From IMG/VR virus record IMGVR_UViG_3300031951_001072, positions 1 through 26,020 of that record: a stretch of DNA of 26,020 bases; one strand, written 5' to 3'. Shown in pieces: positions 1 through 8,282 of this stretch (the first letter of the stretch is position 1; each line of letters starts with the position of its first letter). Below the pieces are notes generated by a model. That model was not told where the DNA came from. It saw nothing but the letters and a program-made list of their open reading frames with translations, and made no database searches. A program made the position numbers and the translations under genes. Origin of the DNA: a virus.

Positions 1-205
1 CTACTTTTACGTTTGGATCGGCATGGATGGTTGCCAACGCATTGCGCTGTTGCATACCGCGCTGATACTCTTGCATCTTCAGCGCATTCATTTGCGAGGC
101 TTCTTGCGCCCCACGCAGTTGCGCAATAGCAGCCATTTGGTTTACTGGCGATTCGATTTGAATCGGCCGAAACCCCATTGCAATAGACGGATCAATCTGT
201 GCCAT
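1..205 (-). CDS. N-terminus of probable internal virion / DNA injection protein (partial)
   Basis: The frame opens at an ATG at 205 and stays open to the window edge, so only the first 68 codons are present. The protein begins MAQIDPSIAMGFRPIQIESP and continues with a Gln/Ala/Met-rich stretch typical of a long amphipathic helix or coiled coil. It is the last gene of the late operon here, 9 bases after the gp7-like gene. In P22-like phages the genes after gp7 encode the large ejection proteins gp20 and gp16, and this start resembles the N-terminus of long coiled-coil virion proteins I know from environmental podoviruses. The role is inferred from position and composition. The upstream AAGAGA is a modest ribosome site. 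Confidence 0.6.
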   Translation of the reverse strand, partial: MAQIDPSIAMGFRPIQIESPVNQMAAIAQLRGAQEASQMNALKMQEYQRGMQQRNALATIHADPNVKV

Positions 206-214
206 AGTCGTCTC

Positions 215-910
215 TTATCTTGAGTAATACGAGCTGCTTGCGTTGTTTACTGGAGCGGTAGAAACCGCTGGTTGCGGAAACATGCGATTCATCAGTTGCT
301 GGTTCTGGTAATAGTTCAACCCTTGGCCTAGTGCATTAGATATAGCATTTGCGCCGCCTATGTAAGCGGACGCGCGCGCGTTACCGGCGCCGATAAGGTT
401 GGAGCCAATATTTTGGCCTAGTTGGCCCGCTGCGCCAGTCAACGTGTTTGCCGACGATTGGCTCATGCCCGCCAAAGACTGCAAGGGGTTTAGCCGGGCG
501 GCGCGTTCGGCTTGATAGCGGTTAAAGGCGTTAGTAAATTCTTGCGACCCCATCTCTTGGCCGTATTCCGTAATGCCGCGCAGTTGCGCACCGCTTAGCA
601 GCCCGCCTCGGGCGGCGGCCGAGCGGTCGAGGGCTTTTAAACCTTCTTTTAGCCGAAACGCATAGCCTGGGTCGGCTTGGAACTTAGCCATCGTAAATGG
701 CTCATACTTAGACGCAGCGACTAGCTCGGGCAGCGCGTTAACGCCTGCTTGGCGAAACGGCTCTTGCAGCTCTACCTGCCGCTCAAACATGCGTTCCTGC
801 GCAGCAGTGCTTTCCGCTGCTGCGCGTTCTTGCGATTTAGCTGCGCTTTTAGAGGCGCTCGCGCCAATTACGGCGCCCCCTACAATTGCGGCTGCTGTCC
901 ATCCGGCCAT
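215..910 (-). CDS. gp7-like DNA transfer (injection) protein
   Basis: A 231-residue protein. Residues 1-20 are a hydrophobic Ala/Gly segment (MAGWTAAAIVGGAVIGASAS), followed by an Ala/Gln/Glu/Arg-rich helical region. A middle motif with DPGYAFRLKEGLKALDRSAAARGG lies near residue 80, and an Asn/Gly/Gln-rich helical tail follows. The DPGY-RL-EG-ALDRSAAARG signature is common in phage proteins annotated as DNA transfer or internal virion proteins, the counterpart of P22 gp7, which are ejected to help DNA cross the cell envelope. The ribosome site is AAGGAAT. It overlaps the preceding gene by 31 bases in another frame, suggesting coupled translation. Function comes from family and position. Confidence 0.72.
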   Translation of the reverse strand: MAGWTAAAIVGGAVIGASASKSAAKSQERAAAESTAAQERMFERQVELQEPFRQAGVNALPELVAASKYEPFTMAKFQADPGYAFRLKEGLKALDRSAAARGGLLSGAQLRGITEYGQEMGSQEFTNAFNRYQAERAARLNPLQSLAGMSQSSANTLTGAAGQLGQNIGSNLIGAGNARASAYIGGANAISNALGQGLNYYQNQQLMNRMFPQPAVSTAPVNNASSSYYSR

Positions 911-1401
911 GACAATTCCTTCACACTTTCAGTTTCATTTTTAAGCGCCAGCCGTTTACGGGCGTCACCTAGCCCACAGTCTGGCACTACGTACAAACGC
1001 TCTTCAAGTACGTCTAAATCTTGGCAGTCATCTGGATTGTCATAGATATCTACCCAAACAACTTCATCGTCAAACACACGCCCCGCGCGTTGTTCACCTG
1101 CTTTTGCATCAAACTCAACTGGCGCTGTTAGCACAACTACTTCTGTCTCACGGTTTACCGCAATCGTGCCTTTTTCCAGCCGCACGCGATAACCTGTTTT
1201 ATGCGCGGCCCCGGTCAATACTGTCCAAGGCGGCACGGTAATTTTACGTTCGTACACGCCGGGCAAAAATGTGTGCGTGGTCACAATACCGGCCTGCGGC
1301 ATTTCTAACAGCACATCTTGCAACGCAACAACTTTTTCACGCATGACTTCTGCGGTAACTACCGCAGTGCCATCCGCGTCAAAAAGTTCAATCGCGCCCA
1401 T
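880..1401 (-). CDS. Conserved phage virion-region protein, unknown function
   Basis: A 173-residue, beta-rich, acidic protein starting MGAIELFDADGTAVVTAEVM. The middle third contains a stretch (TFLPGVYERKITVPPWTVLTG) that looks like a cupin or jelly-roll strand pattern. The C-terminal part (LEERLYVVPDCGLGDARKRL) becomes helical. I associate proteins of this type with podovirus tail clusters, always unassigned. It starts three bases after the stop of the 111-residue gene and overlaps the gp7-like gene, so it is co-translated with tail and ejection proteins. The ribosome site is weak, consistent with coupling. A structural or assembly role is inferred from position only. Confidence 0.65.
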   Translation of the reverse strand: MGAIELFDADGTAVVTAEVMREKVVALQDVLLEMPQAGIVTTHTFLPGVYERKITVPPWTVLTGAAHKTGYRVRLEKGTIAVNRETEVVVLTAPVEFDAKAGEQRAGRVFDDEVVWVDIYDNPDDCQDLDVLEERLYVVPDCGLGDARKRLALKNETESVKELSWPDGQQPQL

Positions 1402-1404
1402 ACT

Positions 1405-1740
1405 TTACGTCACTTCGCGGCCAGATGCCCGAATATTAATAGCACTTGCAGTCCCCGCGATAGTAGAGATAAAGCCGCTTGGCAGCAAGACTTGCCCGAC
1501 AATTTCAGGGAACGTGTACACCTCAGACGGCTGCAATGTTTTCGTTTTGGTAATCAAGTTTGCGTTGCCTGCCGACCCTCCGCTTGTTACCAAGTTGACA
1601 CTAATGGTAGCCGCGCTGGCGCTGTAGTTGGTCGCCGTAAACTTGTCGATGATGGTCGTCACGCCAGCAGCCGTGTACTGCGTAGTCTGGGTATTCTCCG
1701 CCGTCTTGGCGGGTATAAGAACGGTAACAGTGACGGTCAT
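1405..1740 (-). CDS. Small beta-rich virion protein, unknown function
   Basis: A 111-residue Thr/Ser/Ala/Val-rich protein beginning [20 protein letters not shown], with alternating hydrophobic residues typical of an all-beta fold and no charged core. The ending ([18 protein letters not shown]) resembles small phage head or tail proteins that may form a beta-sandwich. The ribosome site AAGGAGT is strong. Its ATG overlaps the TGA of the upstream C1q-like tail gene (ATGA). No catalytic motif is visible. A minor virion component is plausible from the Ser/Thr-rich composition and location, but the exact function is unknown. Confidence 0.65.
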   Translation of the reverse strand: MTVTVTVLIPAKTAENTQTTQYTAAGVTTIIDKFTATNYSASAATISVNLVTSGGSAGNANLITKTKTLQPSEVYTFPEIVGQVLLPSGFISTIAGTASAINIRASGREVT

Positions 1741-2771
1741 GCTGAAACTCCTTGAAGCGTTGGTTTAGACACTAAATCCACCGTAACAATAGCGGACGGT
1801 GCGGCAGGTCGAACCGGCCCCGTTTGCGCGGCTATGTACTCAATTGTAGTAGAGGTGTCGGTAGTTGCCCACATCAACTCAATGTACTCATCAGCCGCTA
1901 ACTCAACAAACAGGTTTAGCGCGCCAATTAAATGCCCATCTATGCTGCCGTGCCTGTTGGGTACAGAAAACTGGCTGTTGGTATCCGCTACGTTCGTGCC
2001 GTTTTTACGCATCCAAATATCTGTGTCATGGATATTAGAGCTGGTATTTACAAACTGAACACTAAATTGCACGTTATAAACGCCTGCAATTTCCGCTTTT
2101 AGCTTGGATTTGCAAGTGCCCGTAATAGTAGTAGACGCCACTGTCTGAGACGCGCTGACAACATAATTTCCCGTGCTGCCGTCCGTGCCCGTGGTTTGTG
2201 AAACTATGTACGTTCCAGCGGTCACACCTGTACCCGTAATCACCATGCCTGGGTAGATCGGCCCCGACGCAATAGCTGTTACCGTCATGGTCGTACTAGC
2301 TGGCCCGATAGATGCCGTAAACACGGCAGTTCTATCTTCTAACGTGACGTTTTTACTGTACGCCGTAGTGTCGTACACAATAGGGTACGCCGTAGTGCTA
2401 GAGCCGTCGGGTTGGTTGGCGGTGCTGTAAAAAGCCCCGTACACCAATTGTAAAACTTGAGGCGTGGGAAAAGGCGCTGACAACAAGGCGTCGACTTGCT
2501 TTTGCATCTCTGCAATTTGTTCGACCGCTGACTCTTCAGTCGGTTGTGTTTTAACTCCGTCAAGCTCAAGACTAATGGTCGTAAAACTCTCTTGGTTTGG
2601 CGGCGGCCCTATCTGAAGATCAACCAATGAGGTCTGGTTAGTGCCGCTGCCCGTCAACGTGAAAAGGTTAAGAAAGAACCTGTACCATTCCCGCGAAATT
2701 AGCCCCGTACGCTCGTCAATAAGCGGTACGCGGGGCGGCGTAATGTTGGTGGCATTGATTGGGCTAGTCAT
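1737..2771 (-). CDS. Tail protein with C1q-like jelly-roll C-terminus
   Basis: A 344-residue protein. Residues 1-40 ([20 protein letters not shown], then SREWYRFF) form a short N-terminal motif common in podovirus tail genes. A helical linker (about 75-95, [15 protein letters not shown]-type) follows. Residues from about 105 to 344 look like a C1q/TNF-like jelly roll: [37 protein letters not shown] and ADEYIELMW are its strands. A Gly/Thr-rich module (about 150-216) interrupts this domain. Such proteins may be trimeric tail or neck appendages that contact the host or other virion parts. It starts eight bases after the gp10-like gene without a clear ribosome site. The role is inferred from fold pattern and position. 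Confidence 0.65.
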   Translation of the reverse strand: MTSPINATNITPPRVPLIDERTGLISREWYRFFLNLFTLTGSGTNQTSLVDLQIGPPPNQESFTTISLELDGVKTQPTEESAVEQIAEMQKQVDALLSAPFPTPQVLQLVYGAFYSTANQPDGSSTTAYPIVYDTTAYSKNVTLEDRTAVFTASIGPASTTMTVTAIASGPIYPGMVITGTGVTAGTYIVSQTTGTDGSTGNYVVSASQTVASTTITGTCKSKLKAEIAGVYNVQFSVQFVNTSSNIHDTDIWMRKNGTNVADTNSQFSVPNRHGSIDGHLIGALNLFVELAADEYIELMWATTDTSTTIEYIAAQTGPVRPAAPSAIVTVDLVSKPTLQGVSA

Positions 2772-2779
2772 GGGCTGCG

Positions 2780-4210
2780 CTAGGCGTTGGTCGGGCTAAG
2801 CAATAGCTCAGCGCCCATGATCGCGGTCTTGACCGGGTCGGTCATCGACAGCTCGTACACCCGGTCGCGCAGCTTTAACGTCATGCCCAGCCGACGCCAG
2901 AACACGCGGCGGTAATATTCGCCAATCTTTCCAATCTTAGCGGTATGGTAGTTAGACCAAGTGTGACCGCCATCGTCCGACCAGCGCAACATGACTTCGG
3001 GGTCGCTGCCTTGGCCGACGTTTAGCCCCACACCCGACTCCACGTCAAGCTGCAAACTGTGGTGCGCGGTACGTTTCAGATTGTTCTGGCCGGTGGGCAG
3101 TGCCCGCCATGACCGCAGCCACTTTTGGATCTGACCGTTGTCGCTGTAGTCGTCTAAGTCAAACGCGTAAATATTGCCGTTTTCAAAATCGCCCACAATA
3201 ACTTCGCTGTTAAACGCCATCTGGCAGTTGCTGCGGTGCCGCGTGAACGACCCATTAGACCAACCAGCGCGTTCATGCCAAGCTTGCGTGGCCGCATCGT
3301 AAACCCAAGTTGTGTTGGCGGTAGGGAAGATCAGCACATAAAAGCTATGCCCGTCCTGCTGGTAGGTGTAGCCAATCGCATCAGACAGGTTGCCGTACTG
3401 CTGGATCTGCCATTCGATGGCGTGGGTAGACACACGCACGCCCGTGTAACCGTTGGCGCGGTACACAATGCCCCGCCCACGGGCGTCAGCACCCAGCCAA
3501 AAAATACTGTTGTCAAGCTTTGCAACCGAGTAAGGTGCGACGCAACCAATTTCGTTAAACGCACCTTGGATACGCTGCAGCGGGAACGCCACGTTGCCCG
3601 CGTCGTACCAAACCTCAACAGAGTTAGTGCCAAACAGCCAAGCCTCGCGGTGATCGACAATCAACGCTACTAAGCCATCGGGCGAACCCTCGGCGCTGGC
3701 AAAGTCCAACGGGTCAACGGACAAACCGTCAAGCAGGCTAGTTACCCAGACCTTTTGGCTATTAGGCTCGTTAAAAACAAAATAGCCGTCTAGAAAGCCA
3801 ACAGTTACCGCACCCGGAAAGTCGGGGTCGGTGATCTGTTGAAACGCGTTAGTGGTGGCGTTGTAGATGTAGCTGGGGCCGTTAGCAGCAACAAATAGCT
3901 GCGTGCCGTTGTCAGCCATAGACACGGGGCCAGTGCCAGCTATTGTGCCTAACAACGTGCTGGCGTAATTGCTATCAATTTTGTATAGGCTGTTGCCCGA
4001 CACCGCGTAGCCGTAGCCGCCGTACGACCACAGCCCACGAATCGGCCCAAACCCTACTGTTGCTAACAGCCGCAAGCCTGGCGCGCGCAGTAGAAAAGCA
4101 GGTTCTTTACCGCCTTCCGGGACGATCTCCGGAAACAAATTGACCATCCGCGCGTCTGCAGCATTGACGCTGCGGGCAACATAAGTTGATCCAAGGATAG
4201 GCGTCTTCAC
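2780..4210 (-). CDS. gp10-like packaged DNA stabilization / tail hub protein
   Basis: A 476-residue protein beginning [20 protein letters not shown] and then [20 protein letters not shown]. The start codon is GTG. This opening, followed by a series of beta strands with [26 protein letters not shown] and [14 protein letters not shown], marks the P22 gp10 family: beta-propeller-like tail hub proteins that close the portal channel after packaging and hold tail parts. Length matches P22 gp10 (about 470 residues). It follows the gp4-like adaptor by three bases, the same order as in P22. The family call is strong; the precise partners are inferred from P22. Confidence 0.82.
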   Translation of the reverse strand: MKTPILGSTYVARSVNAADARMVNLFPEIVPEGGKEPAFLLRAPGLRLLATVGFGPIRGLWSYGGYGYAVSGNSLYKIDSNYASTLLGTIAGTGPVSMADNGTQLFVAANGPSYIYNATTNAFQQITDPDFPGAVTVGFLDGYFVFNEPNSQKVWVTSLLDGLSVDPLDFASAEGSPDGLVALIVDHREAWLFGTNSVEVWYDAGNVAFPLQRIQGAFNEIGCVAPYSVAKLDNSIFWLGADARGRGIVYRANGYTGVRVSTHAIEWQIQQYGNLSDAIGYTYQQDGHSFYVLIFPTANTTWVYDAATQAWHERAGWSNGSFTRHRSNCQMAFNSEVIVGDFENGNIYAFDLDDYSDNGQIQKWLRSWRALPTGQNNLKRTAHHSLQLDVESGVGLNVGQGSDPEVMLRWSDDGGHTWSNYHTAKIGKIGEYYRRVFWRRLGMTLKLRDRVYELSMTDPVKTAIMGAELLLSPTNA

Positions 4211-4213
4211 GGC

Positions 4214-4927
4214 TTAATAGTTACCTGCGTAGATGTTAAACCGCTGACGAGTCGCAACCAACGAGTAAGGCATTGACATGATGTCGTCAGGATTGTTGAT
4301 CCGTTTCAGGTTGCGCTTAGACGTCATTGCAATCCGAACAACTTGCGGCGACGGCTCAACGCCAAACTCTGGCGCAAACTCCATAGCCAAGTTGTACACA
4401 AACGCGCGCAGGTAACCCGGCGGGAAATGTAACTGCGTAGCAAGATTAGCCGGTTGGGTCAGCTGCTGCACCGACACAAAGTGCCACTCCAAAACACGCG
4501 TTGGCTTGGGGTAGATCGTCATGGTGATGTCTGGAAACGTGTTGTTCACAAACATAACCTGCGGGTAGGTGCTGGTCACCGTCTTAACCGCAATCCCGTT
4601 GTATTGCTGCTGGTTGATTAGCTTAATGCCGTACGAGACATTTGTCTGCGGGTCACGGAAATACGTTGCGTCGTCAATCAAAACCGGACGATTACCGACG
4701 AAGTCGCCGGTTGGCCCCAACGTGCGTGTGATCTCGTTGGGCGGCCACAAAAACACTTGGTCTTCGGTACAAAACACGGCCAGACGCTCCGTGTTCCATG
4801 AGTCGATCATTTGATTTAAAGCGGTCAAACCATCTTGCATTACCGAAGCTGAAGACGTCTCGCCTTCGGCCAACACACCCAACAACCGCAACGCTCTGTT
4901 GATTTGATCGCCAGCAGTAGTGGCCAT
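4214..4927 (-). CDS. gp4-like head-tail adaptor (head completion) protein
   Basis: A 237-residue protein. The N-terminal segment MATTAGDQINRALRLLGVLA followed by SASVMQDGLTALNQMIDSWN is the helical signature of P22 gp4-type tail accessory factors, which bind under the portal ring and start tail assembly. A beta-rich middle and the helix LRAFVYNLAMEFAPEFGVEP follow. P22 gp4 is about 166 residues; this longer form is common in environmental phages. The ribosome site AAAGGAG sits eight bases before the ATG. Position directly before the gp10-like gene supports the assignment. No catalytic residues for the peptidoglycan activity proposed for P22 gp4 could be confirmed by eye. Confidence 0.78.
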   Translation of the reverse strand: MATTAGDQINRALRLLGVLAEGETSSASVMQDGLTALNQMIDSWNTERLAVFCTEDQVFLWPPNEITRTLGPTGDFVGNRPVLIDDATYFRDPQTNVSYGIKLINQQQYNGIAVKTVTSTYPQVMFVNNTFPDITMTIYPKPTRVLEWHFVSVQQLTQPANLATQLHFPPGYLRAFVYNLAMEFAPEFGVEPSPQVVRIAMTSKRNLKRINNPDDIMSMPYSLVATRQRFNIYAGNY

Positions 4928-4937
4928 GCCTGCTCCT

Positions 4938-5165
4938 TTAAGATGCTGCGCCTACAGAAGGTCGACCGCGACGACGTTTAACCTCTAGCTCATTGGTGGG
5001 CGCCGCTACTTCAGGCGCCGCTACTTCAGGCGCTTCTATCTCAGGCACTGAAGGCGTGTCAGGGTCGTATCGCTGCCAACCGTTTTGTTCATCAGACTCA
5101 GCTTCCATTTCCATGGTGGCAATTTTGAAGCCGTGAACCGGGTGCTGTAAGTAGATAATAGGCAT
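4938..5165 (-). CDS. Small phage protein with C-terminal AT-hook-like motif
   Basis: A 75-residue protein. Residues 1-35 (MPIIYLQHPVHGFKIATMEM, then DEQNGWQRYDPDTP) match a compact pattern I recognise from many phage structural clusters. A Pro/Glu/Ala linker with an EVAAP repeat follows, then a basic end VKRRRGRPSVGAAS whose RGRP core resembles an AT-hook that could touch DNA. The start has no Shine-Dalgarno site: it lies just after a GC hairpin, 29 bases past the upstream stop. I kept this ATG because homologous-looking proteins begin with the same YL-HP-HG motif. Function is unknown; a minor head protein contacting DNA is possible. Confidence 0.62.
   Translation of the reverse strand: MPIIYLQHPVHGFKIATMEMEAESDEQNGWQRYDPDTPSVPEIEAPEVAAPEVAAPTNELEVKRRRGRPSVGAAS
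4999..5028. repeat. Exact 15-bp tandem repeat inside the AT-hook-like gene
   Basis: The unit GGCGCCGCTACTTCA occurs twice back to back (4999-5013 and 5014-5028), followed by a diverged third copy. On the minus strand it encodes the EVAAP linker repeat, so copy-number changes would lengthen the linker without a frameshift. Confidence 0.85.
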
Positions 5166-5173
5166 AGGGTAGG

Positions 5174-5189
5174 CGGGGCCGAAGCCCCG
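5174..5189 (-). other. CUUCGG-loop hairpin between decoration and AT-hook genes
   Basis: On the minus strand CGGGGC-TTCG-GCCCCG forms a 6-bp GC stem closed by a C(UUCG)G tetraloop. It has no T-run after it, so it is more likely an mRNA stability or processing element than a terminator. It lies between the 5195-5713 stop and the ATG at 5165. Confidence 0.75.
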
Positions 5190-5194
5190 TTTAG

Positions 5195-5713
5195 TTAAGC
5201 AACACTAAAGTTCAAACGGTAAACCGGAAACGTCACCGAGTTAGCTAGCGTACCGGTGGCGGCTGCGCGAATACGCAGACGATCACCAGCGGCTACTACC
5301 AAGTTAGCTGCCGTGCCGTTTAGCGTCAGGGTGCGAGCTGCGTTAGCAGTTAGCGCCGTGCCGCCGGTAGACTTGGTCGTGTTGGCGTCAGTTGCAGCAA
5401 GCATAGCCGCTGTACCGGAACCGCTAGTTCCAAGGTTGGTGATGGAAAAAGTAACGTAGTCCGTGTTACTGGCCGCTAGCGCGTCTACACCCGAAAAAAC
5501 AGCGGACGTCAACGTGCCAGCAGCAGGCGCGATGATAAAAACATCACTGTTACCGGTTGTCGCAATCGTTGCGCCCTGCTGCGAAGCAGTTTGACCGCTC
5601 GGAATGTTAGACAACACTTTCGTGGTGCTATCGATAGTTGCGCCCGTAATGGTAGTGCCAGAAGTTAGTTCAGGGTCGCTAAACGCAACCCCCACAGCTT
5701 TGGTGTTAGGCAT
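5195..5713 (-). CDS. Probable capsid decoration / head protein
   Basis: A 172-residue protein with almost no charged residues, rich in Thr, Ala, Gly and Ser, and alternating strands (NSDVFIIAPAAGTLTSAVFS, DYVTFSITNLG, AARTLTLNGTAANLVVAAGD). It ends in PVYRLNFSVA. The pattern fits an all-beta outer head or decoration protein. It sits two genes after the coat gene and just behind a hairpin with a T-run. The ribosome site AAAGGAT is strong. The strong site and isolating hairpins suggest high, separately set expression, as expected for a decoration protein made in many copies. The assignment is by composition and position, not a recognised catalytic family. Confidence 0.62.
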   Translation of the reverse strand: MPNTKAVGVAFSDPELTSGTTITGATIDSTTKVLSNIPSGQTASQQGATIATTGNSDVFIIAPAAGTLTSAVFSGVDALAASNTDYVTFSITNLGTSGSGTAAMLAATDANTTKSTGGTALTANAARTLTLNGTAANLVVAAGDRLRIRAAATGTLANSVTFPVYRLNFSVA

Positions 5714-5725
5714 GATCTATCCTTT

Positions 5726-5749
5726 AAAAAACGGGGGCCGAAGCCCCCG
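5726..5749 (-). terminator. Intrinsic terminator-like CUUCGG hairpin with T6 tail
   Basis: Minus-strand CGGGGGC-TTCG-GCCCCCG (7-bp stem, 5732-5749) is followed directly by TTTTTT (5731-5726). The T-run merges into AAAGGAT, the ribosome site of the next gene. It could act as a partial terminator that lowers downstream transcript, or as a 3' end protector. Confidence 0.8.
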
Positions 5750-5754
5750 AGGCA

Positions 5755-6186
5755 TTAGGCAGTACGGTACAAAGTCCAGGTTGTGTCGCTGGTTTTACGC
5801 GCAACAAACGAAGCCGAAGTTTCGTTATTGATCGTCAAAGAACCAACAATCGTCCAACCCGTACCAGTACCTGCGGCCATCGTAATGTCGCCGGTAGTTG
5901 TACCAATGTTAATGATAGTCCAGTTAAAAGTGCTGCCAACTTTAGCGCTAGACACCAGATCGTTAACGCCTGTGGTAGCGCCCGACGTTACCACGATAGG
6001 CATCGTGTAGGTAGTGCCAGTCGTACCGGGGTTAGCAATCAAAATGCCGCCGGTTACTTCGGCAGCGGTAAGGGTGACAGTAGAAGTGCCAGTCTCCGTA
6101 AGCGGAGCGGGCAAATAGCCCATGACTGGTTCGTTAAGGTTGCCATCGCCGAGCTGATAGCCGCCTGCGCCGTTAGGAAGTGCCAT
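5755..6186 (-). CDS. Probable capsid decoration / head fiber protein
   Basis: A 143-residue protein beginning MALPNGAGGYQLGDGNLNEP, then Thr/Gly/Val-rich beta strands (TSTVTLTAAEVTGGILIANP, TFNWTIINIGTTTGDITMAA) and the ending TSASFVARKTSDTTWTLYRT. The Gly-Tyr-Gln-Leu-Gly-Asp-Gly-Asn opening is common in small phage proteins directly following the coat gene. The core resembles a trimeric beta domain of head fibers or decorations. It is the first gene after the coat protein, with ribosome site GAAAGGAAA, and is bracketed by two CUUCGG hairpins. The function is inferred from place and fold pattern. Confidence 0.65.
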   Translation of the reverse strand: MALPNGAGGYQLGDGNLNEPVMGYLPAPLTETGTSTVTLTAAEVTGGILIANPGTTGTTYTMPIVVTSGATTGVNDLVSSAKVGSTFNWTIINIGTTTGDITMAAGTGTGWTIVGSLTINNETSASFVARKTSDTTWTLYRTA

Positions 6187-6215
6187 GATAATTTCCTTTC
6201 AAATAAAGTCGTCAA

Positions 6216-6233
6216 TGGGGGCCGAAGCCCCCA
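6216..6233 (-). other. CUUCGG-loop hairpin after the coat gene
   Basis: Minus-strand TGGGGGC-TTCG-GCCCCCA forms a 7-bp stem with the extra-stable C(UUCG)G loop, seven bases past the coat stop codon. No T-run follows directly, so a role in mRNA 3' protection or weak attenuation is more likely than full termination. Confidence 0.78.
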
Positions 6234-6240
6234 CCAGTGC

Positions 6241-7443
6241 TTAGCCCCAGATGCGGCAAGCCATTTGCGGACGGATGGTGCTAAAGCCGTACAGAACGTC
6301 AATACGGCAAGGCAGACGGTCGTTGTTGATGTCGTACTGACGAACAATACGCATCGAGATACCGTTGTGGACTTGGCGAGAAGCCATATCCACGCCTTGA
6401 GGCATCAACAGATCGGCGGTAGCAAAAGTGATCGCGTCCTTGTGGTAGACCAAGTTTTGAGCATACTGGCCAGTTGCGTTACCCAGCATGGTGACGGCCG
6501 CACTTGCCGCAGGCAACGAAGTAACGGTTGCCAGTGCTTGGGTTGCTGAGAACAGCGCAGGGCTGATCGACAGGGTTGCTGTGGAGCTACCAGTTGCAGC
6601 GGCAGTTACGGTGAACTGCTGCAGCGAGCCGGTGGACTCACGAGTTTGTGGGTTAACTGCAAACACGCCAGCGATGGTGAACACGTCGCCCACGTTCCAA
6701 GTCTTCGACGAGCCGGTAAAGCTAATCGGCAGAGTCGACTGACCTTCGGTGGTGACAGTCGAGGTCACGGTGATGCCGGTGCCCCAGTCGCCGTTGGTGT
6801 GCTGCTTGATCGACTGCGACATGTTGACTTCGTCGAAGCCCAGCACGCCCATGCCCATCATGCCGTTCTTAAACTGGCGGCTGATGGTGTCGGTCGGGTT
6901 GAACAGACCTTTCATGCCTTCGACCAGACCAGCGTTAGCGGCTGGGTTGACGGTGGCATACCGTGGCGACATCACAGCAGCGTTTTCGTTCAGCTTCTGC
7001 TGAGCTTGCAGCAGAACGAGCGAAGTCGATGGAGTACTGCCTGGGGTGCCAACCGAGTTGAACACGTTTTTGTACGCATTTGCAACGTCAGCGTCAATGG
7101 AAGACGCAAGCTGCGAAATACGAGGCTTTAGAACACGCTCTGCAAAGTCATCCAACTGCATGGTGAGTTCGGCAGAGGTAAAGTTCACGCCGATGTGCTT
7201 CTGCGAAGCAACGGTCAAAGTGGTGAACTGTTCGTTGTCGTCCTGAACTTGCAGGGCGGCACCGTCGGTTACCAACGCGCGATCTGGTAAACGGATACGC
7301 AGGGTGGAACCAATTTTTGCGCCTTCAACGGCGAAAGAATCGTCGTATTGACGATTGACGTTACGAGTGATCACCAGGTTGTTCTCGAGGATCTCGAGCG
7401 CTTTGCGGGTGATCATGTCGATAGTAAGAATCGAGTTTGCCAT
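6241..7443 (-). CDS. Major capsid (coat) protein, P22 coat family
   Basis: A 400-residue protein. It begins MANSILTIDMITRKALEILE, followed by RNVNRQYDDSFA and GAKIGSTLRIRLPDR, then HIGVNFTSAELTMQLDDFAE, the N-arm and spine helix pattern of the P22 gp5 coat family with its HK97-type fold. Residues about 225-320 form a Thr/Ser/Val-rich inserted beta domain (SFTGSSKTWNVGDVFTIAGV) at the place where P22 coat carries its I-domain. The end returns to the core fold (ISMRIVRQYDINNDRLPCRI). Length is near P22 coat (430). It lies 17 bases after the scaffold gene with ribosome site AAGGAC, the expected scaffold-coat order. Confidence 0.88.
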   Translation of the reverse strand: MANSILTIDMITRKALEILENNLVITRNVNRQYDDSFAVEGAKIGSTLRIRLPDRALVTDGAALQVQDDNEQFTTLTVASQKHIGVNFTSAELTMQLDDFAERVLKPRISQLASSIDADVANAYKNVFNSVGTPGSTPSTSLVLLQAQQKLNENAAVMSPRYATVNPAANAGLVEGMKGLFNPTDTISRQFKNGMMGMGVLGFDEVNMSQSIKQHTNGDWGTGITVTSTVTTEGQSTLPISFTGSSKTWNVGDVFTIAGVFAVNPQTRESTGSLQQFTVTAAATGSSTATLSISPALFSATQALATVTSLPAASAAVTMLGNATGQYAQNLVYHKDAITFATADLLMPQGVDMASRQVHNGISMRIVRQYDINNDRLPCRIDVLYGFSTIRPQMACRIWG

Positions 7444-7460
7444 GATAGTCCTTAAAAAAA

Positions 7461-8234
7461 TTAGCGGTTACGTTGAGCTTCCAACTTCCGAATCTGACGC
7501 TGGCGCTCCGCTTCGATCCATTCTGACGTCGACATGTTCTTGATAGAACGTGGGTCGGTCGTATCGTAAGCCGGTGCTCCAGTGCCACGGCCACTAATGG
7601 GCGCGATCGGCGGTGGGGCGCTTGTCGTTTTCTTGACCGGCGGATTGTCGCTTAACTTAGCTTCAATCTTGCCAATCTCTTTGGCTTGCATATACGGCGA
7701 CAGACGAGAAATACGATCAGCTTCTTTCGGGTTGGTGCCAAGGTAATACGCTAAGTCTGGCCCAACATCCGACGCTTGGATTGTCTCAGCCATCACGGTC
7801 GTGATCGGTAGGTTCGGGTTGTACGCGACTTGTTCAAAGTCTTCGTACTTGCCTCTAGCCTCTTCCTCACGGTCGTGGTAAGCCTCGAGCGTTTCCATGC
7901 GCGCGCGATCAGCTTCTCGCTTAGCAAGCAACTCTTCTGCCTTTTGAGCAGCCAACGCTTCCGCGTACTGATCAACCGACTCAAATTGCTCTAACGAAGG
8001 AGCTGGCGCGGGCGGTGCAGTCTCCTGCTGTCGCCGAGCTTGTTCTCTTTCCCACTTACGCTGTTCTCTTGCAAGCCGCTTGCCAATCGCAGCGTCCAAC
8101 TCTTCTTGTGTGAAGGTCTTGGCCGATTTTGGCTCTTCAGTTTCCGGCGCTGTTACTTCGGGTTCCGGTACTGCCGTTAGTTCCGGTTCCGGCGCGGGCA
8201 CTGCCGCTAGTTCATTTTGTTGCTCTTCTGACAT
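7461..8234 (-). CDS. Scaffolding protein
   Basis: A 257-residue, highly charged protein. Residues 1-38 are Pro/Glu/Ala-rich and disordered. FTQEELDAAIGKRLAREQRK starts a long coiled coil (about 40-125). A linker with AYNPNLPITTVMAETIQAS follows, and a basic end (SEWIEAERQRQIRKLEAQRN) could bind the coat protein, as the helix-turn-helix end of P22 scaffold does. Composition, coiled coil and position directly before the coat gene make a scaffold near certain as a class. It directs procapsid assembly and leaves before packaging. A sigma70-like promoter lies just upstream. The ribosome site is AGGAAT inside a small GATTC-TTCAG-GAATC inverted repeat. Confidence 0.8.
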   Translation of the reverse strand: MSEEQQNELAAVPAPEPELTAVPEPEVTAPETEEPKSAKTFTQEELDAAIGKRLAREQRKWEREQARRQQETAPPAPAPSLEQFESVDQYAEALAAQKAEELLAKREADRARMETLEAYHDREEEARGKYEDFEQVAYNPNLPITTVMAETIQASDVGPDLAYYLGTNPKEADRISRLSPYMQAKEIGKIEAKLSDNPPVKKTTSAPPPIAPISGRGTGAPAYDTTDPRSIKNMSTSEWIEAERQRQIRKLEAQRNR

Positions 8235-8282
8235 TGTCGATTCCTGAAGAATCCCCGGTCTACTGGGCCGGTACAGTGGTTA

